From Flagellimonas sediminis (GTDB lineage: Bacteria > Bacteroidota > Bacteroidia > Flavobacteriales > Flavobacteriaceae), in assembly GCF_010500845.1 (NCBI RefSeq), contig NZ_JAAAMI010000002.1, forward strand, positions 1 through 64,000: DNA of 64,000 nucleotides, given 5' to 3'. The position numbers and the translations under genes were made by a program. How positions within the stretch are numbered: the stretch's first letter is position 1; each line of letters opens with the position of its first letter. Below are positions 37,664 to 47,243 of the stretch, one piece after another. The notes under the pieces are model-generated. The model saw nothing but the letters and a program-made list of their open reading frames with translations, had not been told where the DNA came from and ran no database searches.

Positions 37664-38878
37664 ATGAATAAAAGTCGGTCAGCATTTTTAGTTTTTCTTC
37701 TCTTTGTCCTTCCGTTGACATCTTTTACCAATAATGAAACTAGGGTGCCACCGAAGGATAAATTTGTTGTAGTGTTAGATGCAGGACACGGTGGACATGA
37801 TCCTGGAAACCTTGGAAATGGCTATCTGGAAAAGGACATTGCATTGGCCATTGTGTTAAAAGCTGGCGAGGAATTGGCAAAGGACCCGAACATAAAGGTA
37901 GTGTATACAAGGGATGATGACACTTTTGTGGACTTGTTCGTTCGAGGACAGATTGCCAACCAGGCCAATGCGGACCTCTTTGTTTCCGTGCATTGTGATT
38001 CCCATAACTCAGATGCCAGTGGGGCAGGCACCTTTGTGCTTGGTTTGCATGCCAACCGACAAAACTTTGAGGTTGCCAAAAAGGAAAACTCCGTAATTTA
38101 TTTGGAAGATGATTATGCCACCCGATATGCTGAGTACGACATCAATTCGCCTGAATCCATTATTGGATTGACCATTATGCAGGAAGAATTTTTGGAACAA
38201 AGTATCCACTTGGGGAAAAAACTGCAGGACAATTTCACCTCAAGACTGAATAGAAAGGACAGAAAGGTAAAGCAGGCCGGATTCATTGTATTGCACCAAA
38301 CCTTTATGCCCAGTGTGTTGATCGAAACAGGATTCTTGACCAATAAAAGTGAGGGAAGTTATCTGAATTCAAAAAAGGGGCAGCAAGAAATGGGTAAGGC
38401 CATTGCTGATGCCATACTTTCCTATAAAGAAGAAATTGGAACAGGAGTTGTTACCACGCCATCTTCCCAACGAGTGGAAAACACGGAAGTTACAGTGAAC
38501 CTTCCGGAAGAAACCAAAAAGGAGATTAAAAAGGAAGAAGCCCCAATCAAAGAGGAACCAAAAACCGTTCCGGTCAAGGAAGGACCCAAGGTTGTGAAAG
38601 AAGAAGTCACCCCGCCCACTAGTGCCGGAATTGAATATAAGGTGCAGATTATGGCAAGTGCCAAAAACATTCCGTTAAAGAGTGAAAACTTCAATGGATT
38701 GGACCAAATGACCAAAGAGCCTTATAAAAATCTGTTCCGATATATGTATGGTAATGCCAATACATATGAAGAGGCCAAAAAGCTAAAGGCCAATGCAGAT
38801 GCCAAAGGCTACACCACATCTTATATCGTTGCCTATAAAAAAGGAAACAGGGTGCCATTGACGGATGCTTTGAAGTAG
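37664..38878 (+). CDS. N-acetylmuramoyl-L-alanine amidase (Amidase_3) with SPOR-like tail
   Basis: About 404 aa from the ATG at 37664 (signal peptide MNKSRSAFLVFLLFVLPLTSF); the longer frame overlaps lptD. Amidase_3 domain: FVVVLDAGHGGHDPGN with the first zinc His, YLEKDIALAIV with Glu, LFVSVHCDSHN with the second His, and VLIETGFLTN with the catalytic Glu. A Pro/Glu/Lys-rich linker follows (about residues 255-315), then a C-terminal SPOR-like region (GIEYKVQIMASAKNIPL) expected to bind denuded glycan at division sites. It cleaves the lactyl-amide bond of peptidoglycan. 66 bases before the mlaD-type gene. Confidence 0.92.
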   Translation: MNKSRSAFLVFLLFVLPLTSFTNNETRVPPKDKFVVVLDAGHGGHDPGNLGNGYLEKDIALAIVLKAGEELAKDPNIKVVYTRDDDTFVDLFVRGQIANQANADLFVSVHCDSHNSDASGAGTFVLGLHANRQNFEVAKKENSVIYLEDDYATRYAEYDINSPESIIGLTIMQEEFLEQSIHLGKKLQDNFTSRLNRKDRKVKQAGFIVLHQTFMPSVLIETGFLTNKSEGSYLNSKKGQQEMGKAIADAILSYKEEIGTGVVTTPSSQRVENTEVTVNLPEETKKEIKKEEAPIKEEPKTVPVKEGPKVVKEEVTPPTSAGIEYKVQIMASAKNIPLKSENFNGLDQMTKEPYKNLFRYMYGNANTYEEAKKLKANADAKGYTTSYIVAYKKGNRVPLTDALK

Positions 38879-38914
38879 CCGTCGAATGAATGGTCTCCTT
38901 GTAAAAAATATTCC

Positions 38915-38922
38915 TAATTTTG
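38915..38922 (+). promoter_or_regulatory. putative -7 element for the MlaD gene
   Basis: TAATTTTG, exact TAnnTTTG, in the 66-base gap after the amidase gene and 22 bases before the TTG start. No -33 partner at the usual distance. Confidence 0.42.
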
Positions 38923-38944
38923 TTTAAACTGTAAACCGAATCTT

Positions 38945-39913
38945 TTGAAACTATCCAGGGAAATCAAGACCGGGATTATTGTAGTCGCAGGAATCGTGGC
39001 CTTTATCTTTGGGCTTAGCTACTTAAAATCCTCCCCACTTTTCGATAATAACAAAACGTTCTATGCCGTGTACGACAATGTTGGGGGGCTGCAACCCGGC
39101 ACCCAAGTGTCCATAAACGGATATAATGTTGGGAATGTCACCAGTATCAAATTTAAGGATGGCTCCGGAAAATTACTGGTAACCCTATCCGTTAGCAATG
39201 AATTTCAATTTTCAGAAAACAGTGTGGCAGAATTGTTCGACACTGGGATCATTGGTGGAAAAGGAGTGCAGATCGTACCTGTTTTTGATAATGCATCGAT
39301 GGCCAAATCTGGAGATACCCTGCAATCCAAAATTAAACCGGGCATTACCGAACTGGTTCAACAAAAATTGACCCCATTGCAAATGAAGGTAGAAGGTGCG
39401 GTATCCAATGCCGATTCATTATTGATGAATGTGAACCAAATACTTGACGATCCTACCAAAAAGCAGCTTCAGGAAACCATAGTTTCGTTGAACGCGTTGG
39501 TAAAATCCTTTAAAGGAAGCGCCGATAACTTAAACGTGTTGCTGGCCAACAACAAAATGCAATTGGATTCTTCTTTGAAAAACGTGAGCCATATCACCTC
39601 AAATTTCTCCAAACTTTCTGACTCATTGGTCAATGCGGATTTGGGAGGTACCCTTGCCGAGTTCCAAGGTACGGTTAGCAAGCTCAATGGCATTTTGGCA
39701 AAAATAGAAGAAGGAGAAGGCTCTTTGGGCAAATTGCATAAAGACGATGCCCTGTACGATAATTTGGCGGCCGCATCAAGGGAGTTGGATCTGTTGTTAC
39801 AGGATTTCAGACTTAATCCAAAACGCTACGTGAATGTTTCCGTTTTTGGTAAAAAACAGAAGGAATATACCCTTCCTGAAAACGATCCGGCAGAACAAAA
39901 AGAGAATCAATAG
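38945..39913 (+). CDS. MlaD/MCE-family lipid transport protein
   Basis: 322 aa. Starts at a TTG (KLSREIKTGIIVVAGIVAFIFGLSYLKS), giving a typical single N-terminal anchor. The MCE domain covers about residues 35-120 (FYAVYDNVGGLQPGTQVSINGYNVGNV). A long helical region rich in heptad-like Leu/Asn follows (residues 130-270), typical of the helical tube of larger MCE proteins. These proteins carry phospholipids between membranes with an MlaE/MlaF ABC transporter, which is not in this window. The stop is directly followed by the ATG of the Fe-S protein. Confidence 0.9.
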   Translation: MKLSREIKTGIIVVAGIVAFIFGLSYLKSSPLFDNNKTFYAVYDNVGGLQPGTQVSINGYNVGNVTSIKFKDGSGKLLVTLSVSNEFQFSENSVAELFDTGIIGGKGVQIVPVFDNASMAKSGDTLQSKIKPGITELVQQKLTPLQMKVEGAVSNADSLLMNVNQILDDPTKKQLQETIVSLNALVKSFKGSADNLNVLLANNKMQLDSSLKNVSHITSNFSKLSDSLVNADLGGTLAEFQGTVSKLNGILAKIEEGEGSLGKLHKDDALYDNLAAASRELDLLLQDFRLNPKRYVNVSVFGKKQKEYTLPENDPAEQKENQ

Positions 39914-41242
39914 ATGGAATACTTACCCAACATATTGTTTGCCATTGCCCTGTTGGTAGGGGTGGGTTTCTTTACGCACAATGTGAAAAAGCTCTCTAGG
40001 AACATCAAATTGGGGAAAGATGTGGATGTGAGCGACAACAAGCCCCAGCGTTGGAAAAATATGGTGCAGATTGCGTTGGGACAGAGCAAAATGGTGGTGC
40101 GACCAGTGGCAGGGATCATGCACATTTTTGTTTATGTGGGATTCATCATCATTAACATTGAGGTACTTGAAATCATCCTTGATGGTTTGTTGGGTACCCA
40201 TAGACTGTTTTCTTCTTTGGGTTTGGTATATAATTTCTTGATAGGCTCGTTTGAAATTTTGGCCTTCTTGGTCATTGTGGCCGTTGTGGTATTCTGGATT
40301 CGCAGGAATATTATCCGATTGCAACGTTTCATCAAACCGGAAATGAAGGGATGGCCCAAAAAGGACGGTAACCTGATTTTGTACATCGAATTCGTGTTGA
40401 TGACGCTCTTTTTGACCATGAACGCGGCAGATTTCCAATTGCAGCAATTGGGAGTAGGGCACTATTTGGAAGCGGGTGCTTTCCCCATCAGTCAATATTT
40501 GGTGCCTTTATGGAGCAGATTGTCAGAGTCTAGTTTGATTTTGGTGGAACGTACAGCTTGGTGGTTACACATCTTGGGCATCTTGGCCTTTTTGAACTAT
40601 TTGTACTTTTCCAAACACCTTCATATTCTTTTGGCGTTCCCAAACACCTACTATGGTAAGGTAAAACCCAAAGGACAACTCAACAATCTGCAATCGGTGA
40701 CCAATGAGGTCAAATTGATGATGGACCCCAATGCCGACCCCTTTGCCGCACCAACTACCACAGATGCCGCAGCGGTACCCGAGAAATTTGGGGCCTCGGA
40801 CGTGATGGATTTGAACTGGGTCCAACTATTGAATGCCTATACCTGTACAGAATGCGGTAGATGTACCTCGGAGTGTCCTGCCAACCAGACAGGGAAGAAA
40901 TTATCCCCCAGAAAGATCATGATGGATACCCGTGATCGTCTGGAGGAAGTAGGCAAGAACATGGATGCCAACAAAGGAGAGTTTGTTCCGGATGGCAAAC
41001 AATTGTTGGACGATTATATCAGCAGGGAAGAGCTTTGGGCGTGTACCACATGCAATGCTTGTGTACAGGCATGCCCCGTGAGTATCGATCCCCTGTCCAT
41101 CATTGTGGAGATGAGGAGATACTTGGTTATGGAGCAGTCCGCTGCACCTATGGAGTTGAACAATATGATGTCCAACATAGAAAATAACGGTGCTCCTTGG
41201 CCATACAACCAAATGGACCGATTAAACTGGGTAAACGAATAA
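39914..41242 (+). CDS. membrane-bound 4Fe-4S dicluster protein (Hdr/GlcF-like)
   Basis: 442 aa. Five to six N-terminal membrane helices (residues about 1-245, including WWLHILGILAFLNYLYFSKHLH) with histidines that could bind heme as in HdrE/NarI-like subunits. A soluble domain follows with two 4Fe-4S motifs: CTECGRCTSECP and CTTCNACVQACPV. With the next gene (CCG-domain protein, 10 bases away) it forms a heterodisulfide-reductase-like pair that probably moves electrons between the quinone pool and a soluble substrate. The gene pair is common in Bacteroidota, but its physiological partner is unknown to me. Confidence 0.87.
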   Translation: MEYLPNILFAIALLVGVGFFTHNVKKLSRNIKLGKDVDVSDNKPQRWKNMVQIALGQSKMVVRPVAGIMHIFVYVGFIIINIEVLEIILDGLLGTHRLFSSLGLVYNFLIGSFEILAFLVIVAVVVFWIRRNIIRLQRFIKPEMKGWPKKDGNLILYIEFVLMTLFLTMNAADFQLQQLGVGHYLEAGAFPISQYLVPLWSRLSESSLILVERTAWWLHILGILAFLNYLYFSKHLHILLAFPNTYYGKVKPKGQLNNLQSVTNEVKLMMDPNADPFAAPTTTDAAAVPEKFGASDVMDLNWVQLLNAYTCTECGRCTSECPANQTGKKLSPRKIMMDTRDRLEEVGKNMDANKGEFVPDGKQLLDDYISREELWACTTCNACVQACPVSIDPLSIIVEMRRYLVMEQSAAPMELNNMMSNIENNGAPWPYNQMDRLNWVNE

Positions 41243-41252
41243 ATCTAGCATT

Positions 41253-42038
41253 ATGGGTGATCAATTGAGGGTGAAAACCATGCAGCAGTTTATGGCGGAA
41301 GGCAAGCAGCCGGAAATTTTGTTTTGGGTAGGCTCGGCCGGAAGTTATGATGATAGGGCCAAGAAAATATCCAGGGCGTTCGTGAAGCTGTTGAACAAAG
41401 CCAATGTTGATTTTGCCGTTTTGGGTCAGGAAGAGAGTTCTACGGGTGATGTGGCCAAAAGGGCGGGCAACGAGTTTTTGTTCCAAATGCAGGCCATGAT
41501 GAACATTGAACTGTTGAATGGATATGAAGTGAAAAGGATCGTGACCTGCGACCCCCATTCCTTCAATACCCTAAAAAATGAATACCCAAGTTTGGGAGGC
41601 ATTTATGACGTAGTCCACCATACCCAATACCTAAAAGAACTCTTGGATCAAGGTCGCTTGACCTTACAAGGGGAAACCTACAAAGGCAAACGTGTCACCT
41701 TTCACGATCCCTGTTATTTGGGTCGAGCTAATGCAGTGTATGAGGCGCCAAGGGAAGTGCTTGCAAAGACCAATGCCGATTTGGTAGAAATGAAACGCCA
41801 TAAAACAACTGCTTTGTGCTGTGGTGCAGGCGGGGCACAAATGTTCAAGGAGCCCGAAAAAGGGGATATGGACATCAATGTATTACGTACCAAGGATGCC
41901 TTGGAAACCAACCCCGATATTATTGCAACAGGATGTCCCTATTGCAATACCATGATGACGGACGGCATCAAGGCGCATGAAAAAGAAGATAGTGTCGCCG
42001 TTTTGGATGTGGCCGAACTTTTAGCAAACTCAATTTGA
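41253..42038 (+). CDS. CCG-domain (Fe-S) protein, HdrB/LldE-like
   Basis: 261 aa with two Cys-rich CCG-type repeats: CDPHSFNTLKNEYP...HDPCYLGRAN and CCGAGGAQMF...TGCPYCNTMM. In HdrB such cysteines bind unusual 4Fe-4S clusters that cleave disulfides; in LldE/GlcF they serve lactate or glycolate oxidation. There is no FAD-linked oxidase subunit next to it, so a substrate cannot be named. It is encoded 10 bases after the membrane Fe-S protein and 1 base before the 160-aa protein gene, clearly one operon. Confidence 0.87.
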   Translation: MGDQLRVKTMQQFMAEGKQPEILFWVGSAGSYDDRAKKISRAFVKLLNKANVDFAVLGQEESSTGDVAKRAGNEFLFQMQAMMNIELLNGYEVKRIVTCDPHSFNTLKNEYPSLGGIYDVVHHTQYLKELLDQGRLTLQGETYKGKRVTFHDPCYLGRANAVYEAPREVLAKTNADLVEMKRHKTTALCCGAGGAQMFKEPEKGDMDINVLRTKDALETNPDIIATGCPYCNTMMTDGIKAHEKEDSVAVLDVAELLANSI

Positions 42039-42039
42039 T

Positions 42040-42522
42040 ATGTTGGTAACATTTAATGAATTGCCCGATCATTCCCGGATTTGGATCTATCAATCCAACA
42101 GAAGCTTCACGGAAGCCGAATTGCGCAACATAGAAGAAAGCCTATCGGAGTTTCTAAAGCAATGGACCGCTCATGGCAGTGATTTGCATGCGGGATTTGA
42201 GATCAAATACAACAGGTTTATTGTCATTGGATTGGATCAGACCAATGCCAGTGCCTCGGGTTGTTCCATTGATGCATCCGTTCATTTTATACAGACTTTG
42301 GAACAACAATTTCAGGTGGAACTTATGGACCGTATGAATGTATCCTTTAAACAAGGGGAATACGTTGCATATAAACCGTTAACAGATTTCAAGAAAATGG
42401 CCAAGGACAAGGCTGTCTCCGCGAACACTATCGTTTTTAATAATTTGGTGGCCACCAAACAGGAATATCTCGAAAATTGGGAAGTGCCCGCCAGTGAAAG
42501 TTGGCATTCCAGATTTGTTTAA
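42040..42522 (+). CDS. conserved 160-aa protein of unknown function
   Basis: 160 aa, soluble, with the conserved-looking start MLVTFNELPDHSRIWIYQSNRSFTE and a region SGCSIDASVHFIQTLEQQF. Homologues in Flavobacteria are often labelled ABC transporter ATPase, but there is no Walker A, Walker B or signature motif here, so I do not use that name. It follows the CCG-domain gene by 1 base and is probably part of the same operon. Confidence 0.7.
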   Translation: MLVTFNELPDHSRIWIYQSNRSFTEAELRNIEESLSEFLKQWTAHGSDLHAGFEIKYNRFIVIGLDQTNASASGCSIDASVHFIQTLEQQFQVELMDRMNVSFKQGEYVAYKPLTDFKKMAKDKAVSANTIVFNNLVATKQEYLENWEVPASESWHSRFV

Positions 42523-42613
42523 GGAGTTCTTAAATTATCATAATTTCTGTGCATTCCTCGACCAAATGCAATATTTTTATCAGCAATAAGTTCATGTCTT
42601 AGACAAGGTATTT

Positions 42614-45526
42614 ATGCGGATAAACCTCTATTTTCCCCTATTCATATTCATTTGTATCCCAGCTTTTGGCCAAACAGACCCTTTGGTCACCAAGGATTCT
42701 TTGGCCCAACATACTTGGGTGGAAAACCAATACAATTCCATGTCCTTGCAAGAAAAGGTGGGGCAGTTGTTCATGGTCAGTATTGCATCCAATCAAGACA
42801 AGGCTTCTACGGATAAAATCAAAAGCTTGGTTAAGGATGAAGGGATTGGTGGAGTGATATTTTTAAGCGGAACACCCCTTGCCCAGGCCAAATTGACCAA
42901 TGCGTACCAATCTGAATCCAAAGTACCGTTACTGATTGGGACCGATGCAGAATGGGGTATGGCCATGCGGCTTGACTCCACGTATGCCTTTCCTTGGAAC
43001 ATGACCCTCGGAGCTATCCAGGATAGTACTATTGTAGAAAAGGTAGGGCATCAAATTGGAAAACATGCCAAACGTTTGGGGGTCCACATCAACTTTGCTC
43101 CAGACCTGGACGTAAATAACAATCCTCGAAATCCCATCATAGGCAATCGCTCTTTTGGTGAGGACCCCAAAAATGTGGCGCAAAAGGGCATTGCATTTCT
43201 AAAGGGGATGGAAACCGCTGGGGTCTTGTCTTCCGGCAAACATTTTCCTGGTCATGGCGATACGGAAACGGATTCCCATAAGGCTTTGCCCATCATTGAC
43301 TCTTTTAAGGAAGAGTTGGATTCCATTGAGCTTTATCCCTTTAAAAAGGCCATGGAAAATGGACTTAGTTCTGTTATGGTAGCCCATTTGGATGTTCCAG
43401 CCTTGGAGAATAGGGAAGGGCACCCTTCAACACTATCCAAATCCATTGTCACGGATTTATTGCAGGAGGAACTGGGTTTCCAAGGGTTGATTTTCACCGA
43501 CGCCTTGAACATGAAAGCGGTTTCTCAATTTGCTCCTGATGGGGAAGTGGAACTGCAAGCTTTTCTGGCTGGTAACGATGTGCTCCTCATGCCCGAGAAT
43601 GTCGACAAGGCAAAGGAAAAATTGGTTGAGGCCTATAATTCTGGATTGATTACAGAAGAGCGGCTGTCCTTGTCGGTAAAGAAAATATTGAAGGCAAAGT
43701 ACAAGGCTGGGTTGAACGATTACAGGCCTGTTTCATTGGAGAATTTGTATAACGATCTCAATACCATAGAAAATGATGTGCTTTATGAAGAAGCCATTGA
43801 GGGAGCCATCACGGTGGCCAAGAACAATTTTTCATTGATGCCCATCAAAAAACTGGATAACAAAAAAATTGCCTACGTGCATTTTGGTGATGATTCCGGG
43901 TCTGTTTTTCTTACATCTTTGAACAAATATTTTAAGGTAACCGAAATTGATGCCAAGAACATTTCGGAGTATAAAACGGAGCTCGCAAACTATAATTTGG
44001 TCATTATCGGGTTTCACAAAAGCAATGCCAGCCCATGGAAGGGATATAAGTTTTCGCAGAACGAGTTGTATTGGTTGGAAGAGATATCACACCTGAGGAC
44101 CAGCAATACCATTCTGGCCCTGTTTACCAAGCCCTATGCCCTTTTGGATGTACCCAATATGGATGCCATGGACGGAGTGGTGGTGGCTTATCAGAATAGT
44201 GACATTGCCCAGGAAAAGGCCGCGGAAGTAATCTTCGGGGCAATTGGTGCCACGGGGAAATTACCGGTTTCCGCCCATACGGAATTTCCTGTGGGTACAG
44301 GTGTGGAGTTGAAACCGATTCAAAGATTGGGTTATAGTGTTCCAGAACGCGTTGGGATGAGCACTGAAGGTTTGGCCATGGTCGACTCTATGGTACAACA
44401 AGGTATAGATTCATTGATGTTCCCCGGAGCGCAGGTTTTGGTGGCAAGAAAAGGGAAGATCATTTATAACAAGAGCTTTGGAAAGCCCACCTATGATTCC
44501 ACGGACAGCATTACCTCCGAATCCATTTATGACCTTGCTTCTTTGACCAAAATCTTGAGCACCTTGCCCATGATCATGAAAATGGAGGAAGAAGGGAAAA
44601 TTGCACTTAATGATACCTTCAAGGATTTGATACCGGAATATGCAGATACTGAACTAAAGGACGTGACCGTTTTAAAGGCACTGTCCCACTATGGTAGGCT
44701 CCCTTCCTGGATTGCCTTTTATCTGGACACGCTGACCAAGGATAGAAAGCCTTCAACAGAGTTTTACAGGAACAATCCATCCGATGCTTTTCCGTATAAA
44801 GTGGCCGATCATTTGTATTTAACCCGATCTTATAAGGATTCCATTTACAATCGTATCGGAAGGCAGACCTTGAAGTCCAATCGCTATCGTTACAGTGATG
44901 TGGGATACTATGTTTTCAAGGAGTATATTGAAAAGACCTATCAACGACCAATTGATGAATTGGTAGAAGAGTTTTTCTACCGACCGATGGGTTTGCAGAG
45001 GACTACCTTCAACCCTTTAAAAAAATTTCAAGTAGATGAGATAGTTCCGACCGAGGAGGACGACTACTTCAGATATCAGCGGATACAGGGCTATGTGCAC
45101 GATATGGGAGCGGCCATGCAAGGTGGGGTAGGAGGTCATGCCGGACTTTTCAGTACGGCGGAAGAAGTGGCCAAGATCATGCAAATGTACCTGCAAGGGG
45201 GATATTATGGTGGTGAACAATTATTGAACGAGCGCACCATCAAAAAATTCAACACGTGCTATTTCTGTAACAAGAATGTGCGTAGAGGTGTAGGGTTTGA
45301 TAAACCCCAGTTGGAAGAAAAAGGACCAACATGTGGTTGCGTCTCACGGAAAAGCTTCGGGCACAGTGGTTTTACGGGCACTTATACTTGGGCCGACCCA
45401 GATGCCGAATTGGTTTATGTGTTTCTTTCTAACAGAACCTACCCATCTGCTGCCAATAACTTGCTGATCGGTTCCGCATTGAGGACAAGGATACAACAGG
45501 TTATTTATGATTCCATTATTAACTAG
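42614..45526 (+). CDS. NagZ-type GH3 beta-N-acetylhexosaminidase fused to a beta-lactamase-fold domain
   Basis: 970 aa, with a signal peptide (MRINLYFPLFIFICIPAFGQ). GH3 domain about residues 35-370: KHFPGHGDTETDSHKALP (K209 to P226) holds the NagZ-specific Asp-Ser-His dyad (D220, H222), and the nucleophile is D296 in LIFTDALNMKA. A GH3 C-terminal-like domain (about 390-570) is followed by a serine hydrolase domain (about 580-970) with SLTK (S643, K646), a YSD variant (YRYSDVGYY) and GHSG. One exported protein could remove GlcNAc from muropeptides and also process their peptide stems. Fusion is intact with no frame break. Confidence 0.93.
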   Translation: MRINLYFPLFIFICIPAFGQTDPLVTKDSLAQHTWVENQYNSMSLQEKVGQLFMVSIASNQDKASTDKIKSLVKDEGIGGVIFLSGTPLAQAKLTNAYQSESKVPLLIGTDAEWGMAMRLDSTYAFPWNMTLGAIQDSTIVEKVGHQIGKHAKRLGVHINFAPDLDVNNNPRNPIIGNRSFGEDPKNVAQKGIAFLKGMETAGVLSSGKHFPGHGDTETDSHKALPIIDSFKEELDSIELYPFKKAMENGLSSVMVAHLDVPALENREGHPSTLSKSIVTDLLQEELGFQGLIFTDALNMKAVSQFAPDGEVELQAFLAGNDVLLMPENVDKAKEKLVEAYNSGLITEERLSLSVKKILKAKYKAGLNDYRPVSLENLYNDLNTIENDVLYEEAIEGAITVAKNNFSLMPIKKLDNKKIAYVHFGDDSGSVFLTSLNKYFKVTEIDAKNISEYKTELANYNLVIIGFHKSNASPWKGYKFSQNELYWLEEISHLRTSNTILALFTKPYALLDVPNMDAMDGVVVAYQNSDIAQEKAAEVIFGAIGATGKLPVSAHTEFPVGTGVELKPIQRLGYSVPERVGMSTEGLAMVDSMVQQGIDSLMFPGAQVLVARKGKIIYNKSFGKPTYDSTDSITSESIYDLASLTKILSTLPMIMKMEEEGKIALNDTFKDLIPEYADTELKDVTVLKALSHYGRLPSWIAFYLDTLTKDRKPSTEFYRNNPSDAFPYKVADHLYLTRSYKDSIYNRIGRQTLKSNRYRYSDVGYYVFKEYIEKTYQRPIDELVEEFFYRPMGLQRTTFNPLKKFQVDEIVPTEEDDYFRYQRIQGYVHDMGAAMQGGVGGHAGLFSTAEEVAKIMQMYLQGGYYGGEQLLNERTIKKFNTCYFCNKNVRRGVGFDKPQLEEKGPTCGCVSRKSFGHSGFTGTYTWADPDAELVYVFLSNRTYPSAANNLLIGSALRTRIQQVIYDSIIN

Positions 45527-45556
45527 GCATAAATTATTTGCCTTAGATTTGTTTTT

Positions 45557-46699
45557 ATGAAAATTGCGATTGTATGCTACCCAACATTTGGCGGTAGTGG
45601 AGTAGTGGCCACAGAATTGGGGATTGCCCTGGCAGCAAGGGGGCACGAGGTACATTTTGTCACCTACCGCCAGCCGGTACGCTTGGAACTCTTGGGAAAC
45701 AACATCCATTTTCACGAAGTCCATGTGCCGGAATACCCGCTTTTTCATTACCAACCGTACGAGTTGGCACTTTCCAGCAAATTGGTGGATACCATCAAAA
45801 TGTACGATATAGAATTGTTGCACGTCCATTATGCCATTCCACATGCCTACGCGGGTTACATGGCCAAAAAGATGCTTCAGGAGTCAGGAATCTTTATTCC
45901 GATGATTACCACACTACACGGGACGGACATTACCTTGGTGGGCAAACATCCTTTCTATAAACCAGCAGTTACCTTCAGTATAAATAAGTCCGATGTGGTC
46001 ACTTCCGTTTCCGAAGCTTTAAAACAAAGTACTTTGGAGCTGTTCGATATAGAAAAGGAAATTGAGGTGGTGCCCAACTTCATTGAAATTTCCAAATACC
46101 GTCCAGAGTACTCTGATTGCCAGCGTTCAATGATGGCAAAGGAAAATGAACGTATCGTTACGCACATTAGTAATTTTAGGAAGGTGAAACGTATACCGGA
46201 TGTAATCAACATTTTCAACAAAGTTCAGAAAACCGTACCGGCTAAATTGATTATGGTGGGTGAAGGGCCAGAGAAGGAAAGGGCAGAAAAAATGTGTGAA
46301 GACCTTGGATTGAAGGATAAGGTGCTGTTCTTGGGCAATAGCAACGAAATTGACAGGATCTTGTGTTTTTCGGACTTGTTCCTATTGCCTTCGGAATCGG
46401 AGAGTTTTGGTCTTGCCGCTTTGGAAGCCATGATCAATAAGGTAGCGATCATTTCCAGTAATACAGGAGGTATTCCTGAAGTGAATATCGATGGAGTTTC
46501 TGGTTACTTGGCCGATGTGGGTGATGTGGATACCATGGCCGAAAAGGCTATTGAAATTTTGAAGGACGATGTTGTTCTGAAAAAATTCAAGGACAACGCC
46601 TATAAGGTAGCTTCCAAGTTCGACATCGTCAATATACTTCCCCTTTATGAGGAAATTTATGAAAAGGCATATAAATCCCGATTTAAGAATACCTTTTGA
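45557..46699 (+). CDS. bshA: N-acetyl-alpha-D-glucosaminyl L-malate synthase BshA
   Basis: 380 aa GT4 glycosyltransferase. Motifs: MKIAIVCYPTFGGSGVVATELGIALAARGHEVHFVTY, GTDITLVGKHPFYKPAV, VPNFIEISKYRP and the C-terminal PSESESFGLAALEAM nucleotide-sugar motif. It makes GlcNAc-malate, the first step of bacillithiol synthesis, from UDP-GlcNAc and L-malate. BshB and BshC are not in this window. A TAGATTTG at 45544-45551 lies just 5 bases before the ATG and is too close to be a normal promoter. Confidence 0.94.
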   Translation: MKIAIVCYPTFGGSGVVATELGIALAARGHEVHFVTYRQPVRLELLGNNIHFHEVHVPEYPLFHYQPYELALSSKLVDTIKMYDIELLHVHYAIPHAYAGYMAKKMLQESGIFIPMITTLHGTDITLVGKHPFYKPAVTFSINKSDVVTSVSEALKQSTLELFDIEKEIEVVPNFIEISKYRPEYSDCQRSMMAKENERIVTHISNFRKVKRIPDVINIFNKVQKTVPAKLIMVGEGPEKERAEKMCEDLGLKDKVLFLGNSNEIDRILCFSDLFLLPSESESFGLAALEAMINKVAIISSNTGGIPEVNIDGVSGYLADVGDVDTMAEKAIEILKDDVVLKKFKDNAYKVASKFDIVNILPLYEEIYEKAYKSRFKNTF

Positions 46700-46701
46700 T
46701 T

Positions 46702-47163
46702 ATGGGCAGAATGCTGGTTTTATATTTAATCTGTTTTCTGTCGTGCAAAGCGCAAAAGGACGGTCATAAACCACTAGGTGAACCTTTGGATAATTTGGTT
46801 TTGATGGATCATGATGATTTCAGCACCGTTACCGAGTATGGGGTGCAGGTAATTCGAGATCAAAAATCCCTCCAAAAATTTTATTCAAAAATCAACATGA
46901 CCCGTAAGCCAGGACTTCCGGTCCCTATTATCGATTTTTCAAAAGATATGTTGATTTTGGTTTGCTTGGGAGAACAACATGGAAGTGTGGAACCGGTACT
47001 TTCTAAACTTCCCCAAACAGAATCAGGATTTTCCATTGCTGTGCAATTGATTGGCAAAGAGCAAGTTGAAAATAATGTCGTGCAGTCTGTCCATTATCCC
47101 TTTTATCTGTATAAAATGCCGATAATCGATCAAAGTATCGATTTTCAAAACATTGAAAATTAA
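46702..47163 (+). CDS. small lipoprotein with PrcB_C-like domain
   Basis: About 153 aa from the ATG at 46702, 2 bases after bshA. The signal ends in LICFLSC, a plausible lipobox. The mature part, with a central VPIIDFSKDMLILVCLGEQ, resembles the PrcB C-terminal domain of small secreted Bacteroidota proteins (a fold linked to protease-complex stabilisation), but the match is by eye only. The short distance suggests co-transcription with bshA; a link to bacillithiol is not supported by any motif. Confidence 0.6.
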   Translation: MGRMLVLYLICFLSCKAQKDGHKPLGEPLDNLVLMDHDDFSTVTEYGVQVIRDQKSLQKFYSKINMTRKPGLPVPIIDFSKDMLILVCLGEQHGSVEPVLSKLPQTESGFSIAVQLIGKEQVENNVVQSVHYPFYLYKMPIIDQSIDFQNIEN

Positions 47164-47243
47164 GGGATTAAAAATAACTTTTACTTCTTATCGAAAATTG
47201 GAGCACTTGGAAGTGCAAAATTTATCTATTGGTAACATTGGTA

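Noticed and set aside
42040-42522. Naming the 160-aa protein an ABC transporter ATPase
   Set aside because: No Walker A, Walker B or LSGGQ motif exists in it; the common label appears to be a propagated mis-annotation.
45544-45551. TAGATTTG as bshA promoter
   Set aside because: It ends 5 bases before the ATG and would give a leaderless transcript, which is unusual in this group; a chance match is more likely.
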